64,000 nucleotides of DNA from Ensifer sp. LC11 (GTDB lineage Bacteria; Pseudomonadota; Alphaproteobacteria; Rhizobiales; Rhizobiaceae): positions 1-64,000 of the forward strand of contig NZ_MBSO01000010.1 in NCBI RefSeq assembly GCF_001695835.1, read 5' to 3'. Positions 45,783 through 55,294 of this stretch are shown in pieces. Under the pieces are notes generated by a model. The model had not been told where the DNA came from. It worked only from the letters and a program-made list of their open reading frames with translations, and searched no databases. A program made the translations under genes and the position numbers. How positions within the stretch are numbered: the first letter of the stretch is position 1; every line of letters begins with the position of its first letter.

Positions 45783-45907
45783 GTCTTGTCCTTGGGGCCC
45801 GCCGACAAGATGACGGTTATTATAAACATAGTGCCGGGGCAACCGGCATATTGCCGGATGCATCACAGCACAGCTCATGTAACTCTCGATGACAGATGAG
45901 GATCCCC

Positions 45908-48900
45908 ATGAACGATATGCTGAAGACGACGCCTGACTTTTCGACCGATGCCGCAGCGGCGCTCTTGAAGGAGCACTATGGCCTGACCGGCGCGCTTTCG
46001 CTGCTAGCCAGCGAACGCGATCAGAATTTCAAGGTCGAGGCCGAAGGCGGCAGCACCTATATTCTGAAGATCATCAATGCCGCTGAGCCCGAAGTCGAAA
46101 GCGATTTCCAGACGGCGCTGCTCGGTCACGTCGGCACCCATGCCGCCGATCTGCCGGTGCCGCATATCCGCCCGACGCTCACCGGCACGAGCCTCGCTTC
46201 GACCGTGAGCCCGCGCGGCGTCACCCACCGCCTGCGGCTCGTGAGCTGGGTCGAGGGCCTGCCGCTTGCCGAAACCGGACGCAGCGACGCGGCCCTTCAG
46301 TCGCTCGGGCAGATGCTCGGCCGCTTCGACGCGTCGCTCAAAGGCTTCATGCATCCGGGGGCGCTGCGCGATCTCGACTGGGACATCCGCCATGCCGGCC
46401 GTTCGGCCGCCCGGCTGCATCACGTCGCTTCCGCCGAAGACCGCGCGCTGCTGGAGCGCTTCCTCGCCCGCTTCGAAAAATCCGTCGCGCCGCGGCTTGC
46501 GACCCTTCGCGCCGCGGTCATCCACAACGACGCCAACGACTGGAACGTGCTCGTCGCCAAGGCCGATCACGACCAGATCTCCGGCCTGATCGATTTCGGC
46601 GACGCGCTACATGCGCCCGTCATCGCAGAGGTCGCGATCGCCGCCGCCTATGCCGGGCTCGATCATCCCGACCCGATCGGCGCTGCCGCCGCGATTGCCC
46701 GCGGCTTCCATCAGGAATATCCGCTGATCGAGGAGGAGGTCGATCTCCTCTTTGATCTCATCGCCATGCGCCTCGTCACCTCGGTCACCATCTCGGCCTC
46801 GCGTCGGGCCCATACCGACGACAACCCCTATCTCGCGATCAGCGAACGGCCGGCCTGGGCGCTGCTGCGCAAGCTCGACCGGATGAACCCGCGGTTTGCC
46901 ACCGCCATCCTGCGCAAGGCCTGCGGCTTCGAGGCAACCCCAGGGGCCTGCAGAGTCGCCGCCTGGATCAACGCCAACCGCAAGACGCTGAAGCCGCTGC
47001 TCGAACGGCCGGCCGCCACCTACCCGGCAGCGCTGGTGCCCTACGGCGACCCCAAGCATCCGATGACGGTAAAATCTTCAGGCGAACAGCCGGACGAAGC
47101 CCAGGCGATCTGGGAAGATTATTGCCGCGAGCACGGTATCGCGCTCGGTATCGGCCCCTTCGGCGAGGAACGCACGGTCTATGCGGGCGAGATGTTCGTC
47201 TCGCGCTTCATCGACCACACCCGCCGCACCCGCCATCTCGGCCTCGACCTGTTCATGGCTGCCGGCACCAAGGTCTACACACCGCTCGCCGCCACCGTCG
47301 TCAGCGTCGAGATCGAGAAAGACCCGCTCGGCTACGGCTGCCTGATCGCACTTCGCCACGAGCCCGAGGGCTGCCCGCCCTTCGTCACCCTCTGGGGCCA
47401 CATGGCGCATGAAGCCATGGCCCGCATCAAGGCCGGCGATCGGCTGGAAGCCGGCGCGCTCGTCGGCGAGATGGGTGCACCGAAGGAAAATGGCGGCTGG
47501 GCGCCGCATCTGCACCTGCAGCTTTCGACCGACACCAGCCTGACGGCGACCGAAATCCTCGGCGTCGGCGAACCCCAGTTTCTCGACGTCTGGGCCGAGC
47601 TGTTCCCGGATGCCCGCACCTTTGCCGGCATCGCCGAAGAGTTCTACGAAAAGAAGGGCCGCTCGCACGAAGAGATCGTCAGGCGGCGCAAGGAATTGCT
47701 GCTGCCGAACCTGTCGATCTCCTACGACAAGCCGATCAAGTTCGTGCGCGGCGAAGGCGTCTGGCTGATCGACGACAGCGGCCGCGCCTATCTCGACTGC
47801 TTCAACAATGTCTGCCACATCGGCCATGCGCATCCGGCTGTTGTCGAGGCGATGGCGAAACAGGCGGCGATCCTCAACACCAACACCCGCTACCTGCACG
47901 ACAACATCGTCGCCTATGCCGAGCGGCTGACTTCGACGCTGCCGAAGGAGTTGACGGTTGCCGGTTTCGTCAACAGCGGCTCGGAGGCCAACAGCCTGGC
48001 GCTCAGGCTGATGCGCGCCCATACCGGCCGGGAAAACGCGATCACGCTCGACTGGTCCTATCACGGCACGACCCAGGAGCTGATCGACATCAGCCCCTAC
48101 AAGTTCCGCCGCAAGGGCGGCAAAGGACCAAAGCCGCATGTCCATGTGGCGACCATTCCCGACAGCTACCATGCGCCGGCGGACTGGCCGGCCGAGGAAC
48201 ACGGCAAGCGTTTTGCCGAAAGCGTCGCCGAACTGATCGCAGCCATGAAGGCCAAGGGCGAAGGTCCGGGCTTCTTCATCGCGGAATCGATCCCGAGCGT
48301 CGCCGGTCAGGTGTTCCTGCCGGAGGGTTACTTGCAGGAAGTCTATCGCCTGGTGCGCGAGGCGGGCGGCGTCTGCATCGCCGACGAAGTGCAGGTCGGA
48401 TTCGGCCGCGTCGGCAGCCATTGGTGGGCCTTCGAGACGCAAGGGGTCGTGCCAGACATCGTCACCATGGGCAAGCCGATCGGCGACGGCCATCCGCTGG
48501 CAGCGGTCGTCACCACCCGCGAGGTCACCGACAGCTTCAACAACGGCATGGAATATTTCAACACCTTCGGCGGCAACCCGGTCTCCTGCGCCGTCGGCCT
48601 TGCCGTACTCGACGTGATCGAGGGACAGGATCTGCGCGGCAACGCGCTTTCGATCGGCAACTATCTGATCGACGCCTTCCGCGCCATGCAGGCCCGCTAT
48701 GAAGTGATCGGCGACGTGCGCGGCATGGGCCTGTTCCTCGGCATCGAGCTCGTCTCGGACCGCAAGACGAAGGCACCGGCAACCGAGTTCGCTCGCGCCG
48801 TCTCCAACGGCGCACGGCGACGCGGGGTGCTGATGGGCACCGAGGGGCCGCATGACAACATCTTGAAGATGCGTCCGCCGATGATCTTCTCGATGCGTGA

Positions 48901-48964
48901 TGCCGATCATCTGATCGCCGTGCTCGAAGAGACTTTCGCAGACGTGGCGAAATCGCTCGGCTAG
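45908..48964 (+). CDS. Tri-domain APH kinase - M23 peptidase-like - class III PLP enzyme
   Basis: 1018 residues in three domains. (1) Aminoglycoside-phosphotransferase/choline-kinase fold at about 1-330, with catalytic loop [13 protein letters not shown] near 203 and DFGD-type metal motif LIDFGDALH near 228. (2) LytM/M23-like domain at about 430-550 with all expected zinc ligands: HLGLD near 441, LWGHM near 493 and HLHLQL near 534. (3) Class III aminotransferase/phospho-lyase at about 590-1015 with [10 protein letters not shown] and the PLP Lys in [10 protein letters not shown] near 855. Known analogy: hydroxylysine kinase with 5-phosphohydroxylysine phospho-lyase, and ethanolamine-phosphate phospho-lyase. 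Predicted two-step breakdown of an amino alcohol; the M23 part's role is unknown. ATG 45908 follows GAGGA. Confidence 0.88.
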   Translation: MNDMLKTTPDFSTDAAAALLKEHYGLTGALSLLASERDQNFKVEAEGGSTYILKIINAAEPEVESDFQTALLGHVGTHAADLPVPHIRPTLTGTSLASTVSPRGVTHRLRLVSWVEGLPLAETGRSDAALQSLGQMLGRFDASLKGFMHPGALRDLDWDIRHAGRSAARLHHVASAEDRALLERFLARFEKSVAPRLATLRAAVIHNDANDWNVLVAKADHDQISGLIDFGDALHAPVIAEVAIAAAYAGLDHPDPIGAAAAIARGFHQEYPLIEEEVDLLFDLIAMRLVTSVTISASRRAHTDDNPYLAISERPAWALLRKLDRMNPRFATAILRKACGFEATPGACRVAAWINANRKTLKPLLERPAATYPAALVPYGDPKHPMTVKSSGEQPDEAQAIWEDYCREHGIALGIGPFGEERTVYAGEMFVSRFIDHTRRTRHLGLDLFMAAGTKVYTPLAATVVSVEIEKDPLGYGCLIALRHEPEGCPPFVTLWGHMAHEAMARIKAGDRLEAGALVGEMGAPKENGGWAPHLHLQLSTDTSLTATEILGVGEPQFLDVWAELFPDARTFAGIAEEFYEKKGRSHEEIVRRRKELLLPNLSISYDKPIKFVRGEGVWLIDDSGRAYLDCFNNVCHIGHAHPAVVEAMAKQAAILNTNTRYLHDNIVAYAERLTSTLPKELTVAGFVNSGSEANSLALRLMRAHTGRENAITLDWSYHGTTQELIDISPYKFRRKGGKGPKPHVHVATIPDSYHAPADWPAEEHGKRFAESVAELIAAMKAKGEGPGFFIAESIPSVAGQVFLPEGYLQEVYRLVREAGGVCIADEVQVGFGRVGSHWWAFETQGVVPDIVTMGKPIGDGHPLAAVVTTREVTDSFNNGMEYFNTFGGNPVSCAVGLAVLDVIEGQDLRGNALSIGNYLIDAFRAMQARYEVIGDVRGMGLFLGIELVSDRKTKAPATEFARAVSNGARRRGVLMGTEGPHDNILKMRPPMIFSMRDADHLIAVLEETFADVAKSLG

Positions 48965-49068
48965 CGCCGGGTCGAACAGCAGCAAAACAACATGGATTGG
49001 CCGGGATGTGAACGCGTCCCGGCAGCGAAGACGCATGCCCTAAAAACATCAAAGAGGAGAACAGGACA

Positions 49069-50091
49069 ATGAAACTTGGAGTGAAACTTGGAGTTCTGGC
49101 ACTGGCGAGCACGGCGTTGCTCGCCGGCACCGCCGCACATGCCGGCACGCTCGACGTCATCAAGGAGCGCGGCGAACTTCGCTGCGGCGTCAGCCAGGGC
49201 GTGCTCGGCTTTTCCGCGCCCAACGACAAGGGCGAGTGGAGCGGCTTCGACATTGATTTCTGCCGCGCGGTCGCTGCCGCGGCCCTCGGCAACCCCGACA
49301 AGGTGAAGTATGTGCCGCTCTCGACCAAGGAGCGCTTCACCGCGCTGCAGTCGGGCGAGGCTGACCTTCTGTCGCGCCAGACCACCTGGACGCTGTCGCG
49401 CGACACCGACCTCGGCATGAGCTTCGTCGGCGTCAACTACTACGACGGCCAGGCCTTCATGGTGCGCAACGATCTCGGCGTGAAGAGCGTCAAGGACCTT
49501 TCGGGCGCCTCCGTCTGCACCGAGACCGGCACGACGACCGAGCAGAACATGGCGGATTACTTCGGCGCCAACAACATCCAGTACCACGTGGTCGCCTTCG
49601 AAAAGGCCGATCAGACGATCCAGGCCTTCAACACCGCGCGCTGCGACGTCTATTCGACCGACGCCTCCGCGCTTTATGCCCAGCGCCTGACGCTCAACGA
49701 CCCGGATCGCTTTGTCGTGCTGCCGGAAGTGATCTCCAAGGAGCCTCTCGGCCCAGCCGTCCGCCAGGGCGACGACCAGTGGTTCAAGGTCGTGCGCTGG
49801 ACGCTGTTTGCGCTGACGGAAGCCGAAGAGCTCGGCATCACCAAGGACAATGCCGCCAAGCTCATCGAAAGCGGCACCACCGCCCAGAAGCGCTTCCTCG
49901 GCATCGAGAACGAAGCCGGAAAGTCGCTCGGCCTCGATCCGAAATGGGCTTACCAGGCGGTTTCCGCCGTCGGCAACTACGGCGAAGTTTTCGAACGTCA
50001 CCTGGGCAAGGACAGCCCGCTGAAGATCGAGCGCGGCCTCAACAAACTCTGGAGCCAGGGCGGCCTGATGTACGCTCCGCCGGCACGCTGA
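49069..50091 (+). CDS. Polar amino-acid ABC transporter substrate-binding protein (AapJ-like)
   Basis: 340-residue periplasmic binding protein with a clean signal peptide (cleavage at AHA-GT near residue 25). The SBP_bac_3 domain shows GELRCGVSQGVLGFSAPNDKG, FDIDFCRAVAAA, LTFQSGEADLLSRQTTWTLS-type strands and a final LWSQGGLMYAPPAR, matching the AapJ/BztA family for general L-amino acids. No cognate permease or ATPase genes of that family are nearby, so it is an orphan. It lies 105 bp after the tri-domain gene on the same strand and is closed by a terminator. AGAGGAG precedes ATG 49069. Confidence 0.9.
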   Translation: MKLGVKLGVLALASTALLAGTAAHAGTLDVIKERGELRCGVSQGVLGFSAPNDKGEWSGFDIDFCRAVAAAALGNPDKVKYVPLSTKERFTALQSGEADLLSRQTTWTLSRDTDLGMSFVGVNYYDGQAFMVRNDLGVKSVKDLSGASVCTETGTTTEQNMADYFGANNIQYHVVAFEKADQTIQAFNTARCDVYSTDASALYAQRLTLNDPDRFVVLPEVISKEPLGPAVRQGDDQWFKVVRWTLFALTEAEELGITKDNAAKLIESGTTAQKRFLGIENEAGKSLGLDPKWAYQAVSAVGNYGEVFERHLGKDSPLKIERGLNKLWSQGGLMYAPPAR

Positions 50092-50096
50092 TCCCC

Positions 50097-50130
50097 TCGA
50101 GCAATTCCGGCCCCGCTCGGAATTGCTCGA
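50097..50130. repeat. Perfect 13-bp stem after the binding-protein gene
   Basis: TCGAGCAATTCCG (50097-50109) and CGGAATTGCTCGA (50118-50130) are exact reverse complements with an 8-nt loop. The GCAATTCC/GGAATTGC arms match the termini of the palindromic repeat family found at 5734, 25729 and 25786, suggesting a shortened derivative. It begins five bases after the stop codon. Confidence 0.75.
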
Positions 50131-50152
50131 TCAAGGAAAAGCGCCAACGAGA

Positions 50153-50186
50153 CGCCGCGGCCCTCCCCGCGGCGTTTTCGGTTTTC
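50153..50186 (+). terminator. Rho-independent terminator
   Basis: Stem CGCCGCGG (50153-50160)/CCGCGGCG (50167-50174) with a 6-nt loop, followed by a T-rich TTTTCGGTTTT. It ends the transcript of the orphan substrate-binding protein. Confidence 0.8.
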
Positions 50187-50493
50187 CGAACTAGGGAGCG
50201 CCATCACCAAGGACCGGGAACGCCCCGGCCAGCTAACGCCTCCCTCATTCCTGAGCTTGTCACAGGAATCTCTAGCAATTCCTATGGAATTGCGGACCAG
50301 CCCAAGTCCTTGGGCTGAAAGAGTCTTTGACCCGACAGACGTCGGGTCGCTGGATCCCCGCCACAAGGGCGAGGATGACGGAGGGTGGAATGGCCCCTTC
50401 CGAACACGGCGAAGGGCTTTCAGTTGTCTGGAGCTGCAACACATTGAACGTGTTTCAGCACACACGCCTGCCCGTCTAGCAGCCGCAGCCTAG
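50187..50493. other. Gap of about 300 bp with four consecutive hairpins
   Basis: No gene was recognised. Four perfect or near-perfect inverted repeats follow one another at 50247-50269, 50275-50293, 50299-50316 and 50329-50348. The last is continued by GATCCCCGCCACAAGGGCGAGGATGACGG, a motif typical of RIME-like rhizobial repeats. The rest (50350-50493) shows nothing that I can identify before the stop of the permease gene at 50494. Confidence 0.65.
50247..50348. repeat. Mosaic array of four adjacent palindromes
   Basis: ATTCCTG/CAGGAAT (50247-50269), GCAATTCC/GGAATTGC (50275-50293), AGCCCAAG/CTTGGGCT (50299-50316) and GACCCGAC/GTCGGGTC (50329-50348). Each has a 7-8 bp exact stem and a short loop, spaced 5-12 bp apart, with no open reading frame. 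This has the look of a mosaic intergenic repeat. Confidence 0.75.
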
Positions 50494-51381
50494 TTAGAGC
50501 TTGACGATCGTCTTGCGGGCAAGCAGGCCCTGCGGCGCGAAGAGAAGCACGCCGATGACGAGCAGGATGGTAAAGGCGTCACGGTAGCTGAGCAGGCTTT
50601 CCGGCAGATAGGCCTGCAGGAACACCTCGATGAAGCCGAGCAGGAAGCCGCCGGCAACCGCACCCGACAGGCTGCCGAGCCCGCCGATGATTGCGGCGAT
50701 GAAGGCTTTGAGCACCGGCAGGAAGCCCATCAGCGGATCGACGCTGCCGCGCTGCGCCACCCAGAGGATGCCGGCGACACCGGCAAGCAGGCCGGAGATC
50801 GCAAAGGCGGTGGCAACCACCGCATTGGCGCGGATGCCCATCAGCCGGACGATGGCGAAATCTTCGGAAGCCGCGCGCATGGCACGACCAAGCACGGTCG
50901 TGCGCAGAAAGAGATTGAGGCCGACCAGCATGATGATCGTCACCAGGATCGACGTGCCCTGGATGAGGCCGAGATGCAGGCCGCCAATCTCGATTGTCCC
51001 TGAAAAGCTTTCGGGCATCGGCACCGGCTTCGGCCGGGCTGAAATGAAGTTCTGGAAGATGACGCGCAGGATGGCGCTGACGGCAAAGCTCGTCAGAAGC
51101 AGCGTCGTCCCACTGGCGCCGCGTACCGGCCGAAAGGCGATGCGCTCCATCAGCATGGCAAGCACGATGGCGATCATCAGCGCCGCGCAGACGGCGAGCG
51201 GAAACGGCAGCCCCAGCAACAGGGCGAAGCAGAGGCCGTAGCCGGCTGCCGTCATCAGCTCGCCATGGGCGAAGTTGATGAGCCCCATGATCGAGAAGAC
51301 GACCGCAAGCCCAAGCGCTAGAAGCGCATAGGTGCCGCCGAGGCTCAGCGCATTGACGAGCTGCTGCAGGAACATGTCCAT
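50494..51381 (-). CDS. livH: Branched-chain-amino-acid-type ABC permease LivH
   Basis: 295-residue membrane permease. The start is MDMFLQQLVNALSLGGTYAL, and LINFAHGELMTAAGYG is the LivH signature. About eight hydrophobic helices follow, with RAASEDFAIVRLMGI as the coupling (EAA-like) loop and LGSLSGAVAGGFLLGFIEVF near the end. ATG 51381 has GAGG upstream. It is the last gene of a four-gene minus-strand transporter operon, 25 bp after livF. Substrate could be an amide or amine related to the enzymes encoded next door. Confidence 0.92.
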   Translation of the reverse strand: MDMFLQQLVNALSLGGTYALLALGLAVVFSIMGLINFAHGELMTAAGYGLCFALLLGLPFPLAVCAALMIAIVLAMLMERIAFRPVRGASGTTLLLTSFAVSAILRVIFQNFISARPKPVPMPESFSGTIEIGGLHLGLIQGTSILVTIIMLVGLNLFLRTTVLGRAMRAASEDFAIVRLMGIRANAVVATAFAISGLLAGVAGILWVAQRGSVDPLMGFLPVLKAFIAAIIGGLGSLSGAVAGGFLLGFIEVFLQAYLPESLLSYRDAFTILLVIGVLLFAPQGLLARKTIVKL

Positions 51382-51406
51382 GGTCTTGACCTCTTGCCCG
51401 CGGGCC

Positions 51407-52144
51407 TCAGGCGCCGAGATAGGCGCCCTGAATTTCGGATGAATTGCGCAGATCGGCGGCCGTACCCGACAGCACGATCCGGCCATTGGCCATGACGTAG
51501 CCGGCGTCCGCGATCTCGAGCGACAGCGACACGTTCTGCTCGACGAGAAGGATCGTCAGGCCTTTTTGCCTGAGCCCGGCGATCAGGTCGAAGATCAGGT
51601 CGACCACCTGTGGCGCAAGGCCGAGCGAGGGTTCGTCAAGCAACAACAGATCAGGCGACGACATCATCGAGCGGGCGATCGCCAGCATCTGCTGTTCGCC
51701 GCCGGAGAGCGAACCGGCCTTCTGGGTCAGCCGCTCCTTCAGGATCGGGAAGCGCGACAGCATATCCTCGCGCACCTCGAAGATCGCGCCGCGCGCCTTG
51801 TGCATGGCGCCGCCGAGCAAGAGGTGTTCGTCGACTGTGAGACTTGGAAAGATCCGCCGCCCCTCCGGCGTCAGCGTCATGCCGAGCCGGACGATCTGCT
51901 CCGGTGCGAGGCCTGAAATATCCTGGCCGTTGAATGCGACGCGTCCCGCCTTCTTCGCCGCCAGCCCGACAAGGGAATTCAAGGTTGAACTCTTGCCGGC
52001 ACCATTGGCGCCGAGAAGCGTCACGATCTGCCCCTTGCCGACGGTGAGATCGACGCCCTTCAGCGCCTCGACCGCGCCATAGGCGACCTTGAGACCGCTG
52101 ACTTCGAGCAGCGGTTTCGGAACGGGAATTTCACTCATCATCAT
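51407..52144 (-). CDS. livF: ABC transporter ATPase LivF
   Basis: About 245-residue ATP-binding subunit. Walker A LLGANGAGKSS is near residue 40, the signature LSGGEQQMLAIAR near 145, Walker B LLLLDEPSLGL near 165, and the LivF-specific MTLTPEGRRIFPSLTV lies between. Three consecutive ATGs (52144, 52141, 52138) could start it; I took the first. It follows the binding-protein gene after 85 bp and precedes livH. Confidence 0.93.
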   Translation of the reverse strand: MMMSEIPVPKPLLEVSGLKVAYGAVEALKGVDLTVGKGQIVTLLGANGAGKSSTLNSLVGLAAKKAGRVAFNGQDISGLAPEQIVRLGMTLTPEGRRIFPSLTVDEHLLLGGAMHKARGAIFEVREDMLSRFPILKERLTQKAGSLSGGEQQMLAIARSMMSSPDLLLLDEPSLGLAPQVVDLIFDLIAGLRQKGLTILLVEQNVSLSLEIADAGYVMANGRIVLSGTAADLRNSSEIQGAYLGA

Positions 52145-52229
52145 CGGGGCAAAGTCCTTGCCGTGGATTGCAGTGCGGGCAGCCGCAGGAGCGATCCCCG
52201 GCAAACCGGGGACCGTCCCGTGAGGTCGA

Positions 52230-53393
52230 TCAGGGTGCCGGAACGTCGGCGGCGGCCGGAACGCCCTGGCTGATCAGCTGGCGGTTGCCGCCTTCGATCT
52301 GCACCAGCGAGACCGAGCGCATCGGCATGCCTTGCGTGCCGGCATAGCTGATCGGGCCGGTGACACCCTGGACGTTTTCGAGCGAGGCAATGGCGTTGCG
52401 GATCGCGACCGGGTCTATGCTGTTGGCTTCCGTCACCGCTGCGTCGATCACCTTGCCGAGATCGTAGCCGTTGGCGATGTAGACCGTGTCCGGTTCCTGA
52501 CCGAATTTTTCCTTGTACTTCACGTTGAAGTCCGCGAGCGGGCTGCCGTCGCTGGCAAAGCCGGCAGTCGTAAAGACGACACCGTCGACCGTCGCGCCGA
52601 GACCGAAGGTCGTCGGAGAATCGATGCCGTCGCTGCCGAGGATCGGGGTCGTGACACCGGCGCCGCGCAGCTGGCGGATGAAGGCCGGGAAGTCCGGCTC
52701 GTAGGCCGCCGTCATGATCACGTCGGGCGCCGGATTCATCGCCTTGATCTTGGTGACCTCGGCGCCGAAGTCCTGCTGGCCCATGCTGTAGGTACCCTCA
52801 CCGAGGAGCTCGCCGCCCTTGGCCTTGAAAGCGGTAGCGAAATATTCAGGGAGCTTCAGCGTATAAGCGCTGTCCGGCGACTTCAGGATGTAGGCCTTCT
52901 TGTAACCCTTCTCGGTGGCATAGGTGGCAAGCACCGAAGCCTGGACGTTGTCGGCCGGATAGTTGCCGAACATGTAGTCGCCAACCGCAAGCGGCATGGT
53001 CGGGGTCGTGGCGCAGAAAGAGAAGGCCGGGATCTGCGCCGCCTGGGTCACCTGTCCGGCGGCAATCGACGGATCGGCGTCGCAGGGCGTGATCACGATC
53101 TTGACGCCCTCATCGACCAGCTCCTGCGCCACCAGCGCCGTCTGCGCCGCATCCGAGCGGGTATCCTTGGCGACGAGCTTGATCGGGAACTTGCCGGCGG
53201 CCCCACCAGCCGCGTTGATTTCCTCGACGGCCATTTCCAGACCCTTCAGCGACGGCTGGTCGTAGGGCGCAAGGCCGCCGGTCTGCGCGGTTGCAAGGCC
53301 GATGACCAGGTCTTCGGCCAGCGCCGGCAGCGGCGAGAGGGCGAAGCCAGTAAGAATGGTGGTGAGGCAGAGTGCCCTAGCGTTGGTTTTCAT
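52230..53393 (-). CDS. livK: Branched-chain-type ABC substrate-binding protein LivK-like
   Basis: 387-residue periplasmic protein. The signal peptide (LCLTTILTGFALSPLPALAE, cleavage near residue 25) is followed by a Peripla_BP_6 domain with GLATAQTGGLAPYDQPSLKG, VITPCDADPSIAAGQV and PIKLVAKDTRSDAAQTA. The binding pocket differs enough from true LivK that substrate cannot be assigned. AGGGAGC lies nine bases before ATG 53393. It lies 20 bp behind the livMG fusion gene, and downstream order is livF, then livH. Confidence 0.92.
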   Translation of the reverse strand: MKTNARALCLTTILTGFALSPLPALAEDLVIGLATAQTGGLAPYDQPSLKGLEMAVEEINAAGGAAGKFPIKLVAKDTRSDAAQTALVAQELVDEGVKIVITPCDADPSIAAGQVTQAAQIPAFSFCATTPTMPLAVGDYMFGNYPADNVQASVLATYATEKGYKKAYILKSPDSAYTLKLPEYFATAFKAKGGELLGEGTYSMGQQDFGAEVTKIKAMNPAPDVIMTAAYEPDFPAFIRQLRGAGVTTPILGSDGIDSPTTFGLGATVDGVVFTTAGFASDGSPLADFNVKYKEKFGQEPDTVYIANGYDLGKVIDAAVTEANSIDPVAIRNAIASLENVQGVTGPISYAGTQGMPMRSVSLVQIEGGNRQLISQGVPAAADVPAP

Positions 53394-53413
53394 CCGAAAA
53401 GCTCCCTCTTTGA

Positions 53414-55294
53414 TTATGCAGGTTTGTGAAGGCCCGGCGCACCGGACGGAATGTCTGCGGTGACGGCGGTTTCCGTCCGCGCCTGGGCCGTTGACCGGCG
53501 GCGGCCGATATAGGCCTCGATGACAGCCGGATTGGCCTGGATTTCCGCCGGCGTGCCGATGGCGATCTGCTGGCCCTTGTTCAAGACGACGACGACATCG
53601 CAAAGCCGCATGATCAGCTTCAGGTCGTGTTCGACGACGAGCAGGCCGAGGCGATACTTCATGCGGATGCGGTCGAGCACATGCATCAGTTCCTCGGTTT
53701 CGGCCGGGTTCATGCCGGCGGCCGGCTCGTCGAGCAGCAGGTAGCGCGGCTTCAGCGCCAACGCGCGTGCGATCTCCAGCCGCCGCTGTGCGCCATAGGA
53801 AAGCGTGCCGGCCAGCCGGCCGGCAAAATCCTCAAGACCCACTTCCGAAAGCACGACACGTGCACGGGCCGCGGGATCTTCGCCGGTCGCCTTCAGAGCG
53901 CTAGCGGCGACCGTGACGTTTTCCAGCACCGTCAGGTTCTTGAACAGGCGGATGTTCTGGAAGGTGCGGGCAAGGCCTGCGACCGGAACGGCATGGACCG
54001 GCAGCGACGCGACATCCTGACCGTCGATCAGCACGCGGCCGGTCGATGGCGGCACGACGCCGGAAACGCTGTTGATCAAGGTCGATTTGCCTGCACCATT
54101 CGGGCCGATGAGACCCGTGACGAGGCCAGGCTTGATCTCGAAATTGGCATTTTCGAGCGCAACGAGACCGGCGAACTTCTTGCCGAGGCTCTCGACCCGC
54201 AGCGTGCCGTGGCCAATTGCAGGTGCCGCGGCCGCCGGTGCGGCGCTCGCCACAGTGCCGTCCTTCGCTGCGGAGCGTTTGAACCAGCCGAAACGCTCAT
54301 CGAGCTCGCGCACGCCGAAGAGCCCGTCCTGCAGGCAGTACATGACGACGAGGATCGCCACACCGATGCCAAGGTCGGTGAGACCGAAGACCGTCGGCAA
54401 CTTCAGGAAACCGAGATCGACACCGCCTTCGAGCTTACGCAGGAGCTCGACGATCAGCATGATGACGGCAGCCCCGCCAACTGCGCCCGAAACCGTGGTG
54501 ATGCCGCCGAGGATCAGCATCGCCAGCAGCATGAAGGTCAGGTTGAAGTAGAAATCCTTGGGTGAAAAGGCCCCGAGGAAATGCGCCAGCAGCGCACCGG
54601 CGGCACCAGCCAGCACCGCACCCAGAACCCAGCCGAAGAAGCGATGCAGCTTGACATTGACGCCGACGGCCGTCGAGGCGATCTCGTCTTCGCGCGAGGC
54701 CCGAAGTTTCAGGCCGGCGCTCGAATCCCGATAGAGACGCGCAACCGCAACGGCCGCAATGGCAAAGGGCAGCGCCACCCAGAGATTGACGGCGCGCGGG
54801 ATGCCGAAAAAGGTCTGGCTACCACGGGTGAAATCGGTCGAGGCGACGAGCACGACGTGGACGATGACGAGGAAACCGAGTGTCGCGATCGAGGCCGACG
54901 AACCGGCCAGCCGCGCGACCGGAATGCCGATCAGCACCGCGACCAGCGCGACCACCACAAGCGCAATCGCAAGTGCTGGCAGGAAGGGCATGCCGATGCC
55001 CGCCAGCCATTCCGGCAGGTGCGGCAGCGCCGTCTTCTGGATGATCGGATTGAGAGTGAGGAGGCCGGAGGCATAGGCGCCGATCGCCATGAAGCCGACG
55101 TGACCGAAGGAAACGATGCCGGAATTGCCGGCATAGATGCCGATGCCAAGCACGGCGATGACGTTGATCATGTAGAGCGTCACCAGGCGCTCGCCGCTGC
55201 CTGGAAAGAACAGCGAGGCGACGGCGGCGGCGGCCAGAAGCGGCAGCGACGTTACAAGGATACCAACGACGGTTTCTCGCCTGACGCGCACCAT
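53414..55294 (-). CDS. Fused ABC permease-ATPase LivM-LivG
   Basis: 626 residues joining a LivM permease (about residues 1-330, with GIYAGNSGIVSFGHVGFMA and LRASREDEIASTAVGVN coupling loop) to a LivG ATPase. An Ala/Pro-rich linker spans about residues 330-350. LivG Walker A LIGPNGAGKSTLINSV is near residue 388, the signature LSYGAQRRLEIARAL near 500, Walker B LLLDEPAAGMNP, and a final tail follows the LivG core. LivM and LivG are usually separate genes. The ATG at 55294 lies six bases after GGGGGA and is preferred to 55300. It is divergent from the RpiR gene. Confidence 0.9.
   Translation of the reverse strand: MVRVRRETVVGILVTSLPLLAAAAVASLFFPGSGERLVTLYMINVIAVLGIGIYAGNSGIVSFGHVGFMAIGAYASGLLTLNPIIQKTALPHLPEWLAGIGMPFLPALAIALVVVALVAVLIGIPVARLAGSSASIATLGFLVIVHVVLVASTDFTRGSQTFFGIPRAVNLWVALPFAIAAVAVARLYRDSSAGLKLRASREDEIASTAVGVNVKLHRFFGWVLGAVLAGAAGALLAHFLGAFSPKDFYFNLTFMLLAMLILGGITTVSGAVGGAAVIMLIVELLRKLEGGVDLGFLKLPTVFGLTDLGIGVAILVVMYCLQDGLFGVRELDERFGWFKRSAAKDGTVASAAPAAAAPAIGHGTLRVESLGKKFAGLVALENANFEIKPGLVTGLIGPNGAGKSTLINSVSGVVPPSTGRVLIDGQDVASLPVHAVPVAGLARTFQNIRLFKNLTVLENVTVAASALKATGEDPAARARVVLSEVGLEDFAGRLAGTLSYGAQRRLEIARALALKPRYLLLDEPAAGMNPAETEELMHVLDRIRMKYRLGLLVVEHDLKLIMRLCDVVVVLNKGQQIAIGTPAEIQANPAVIEAYIGRRRSTAQARTETAVTADIPSGAPGLHKPA

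Noticed and set aside
47078-49036. 652-residue minus-strand frame over the tri-domain gene
   Set aside because: It is low in recognisable motifs, Arg/Asp/Gly-heavy and fully antisense to a well-supported protein.
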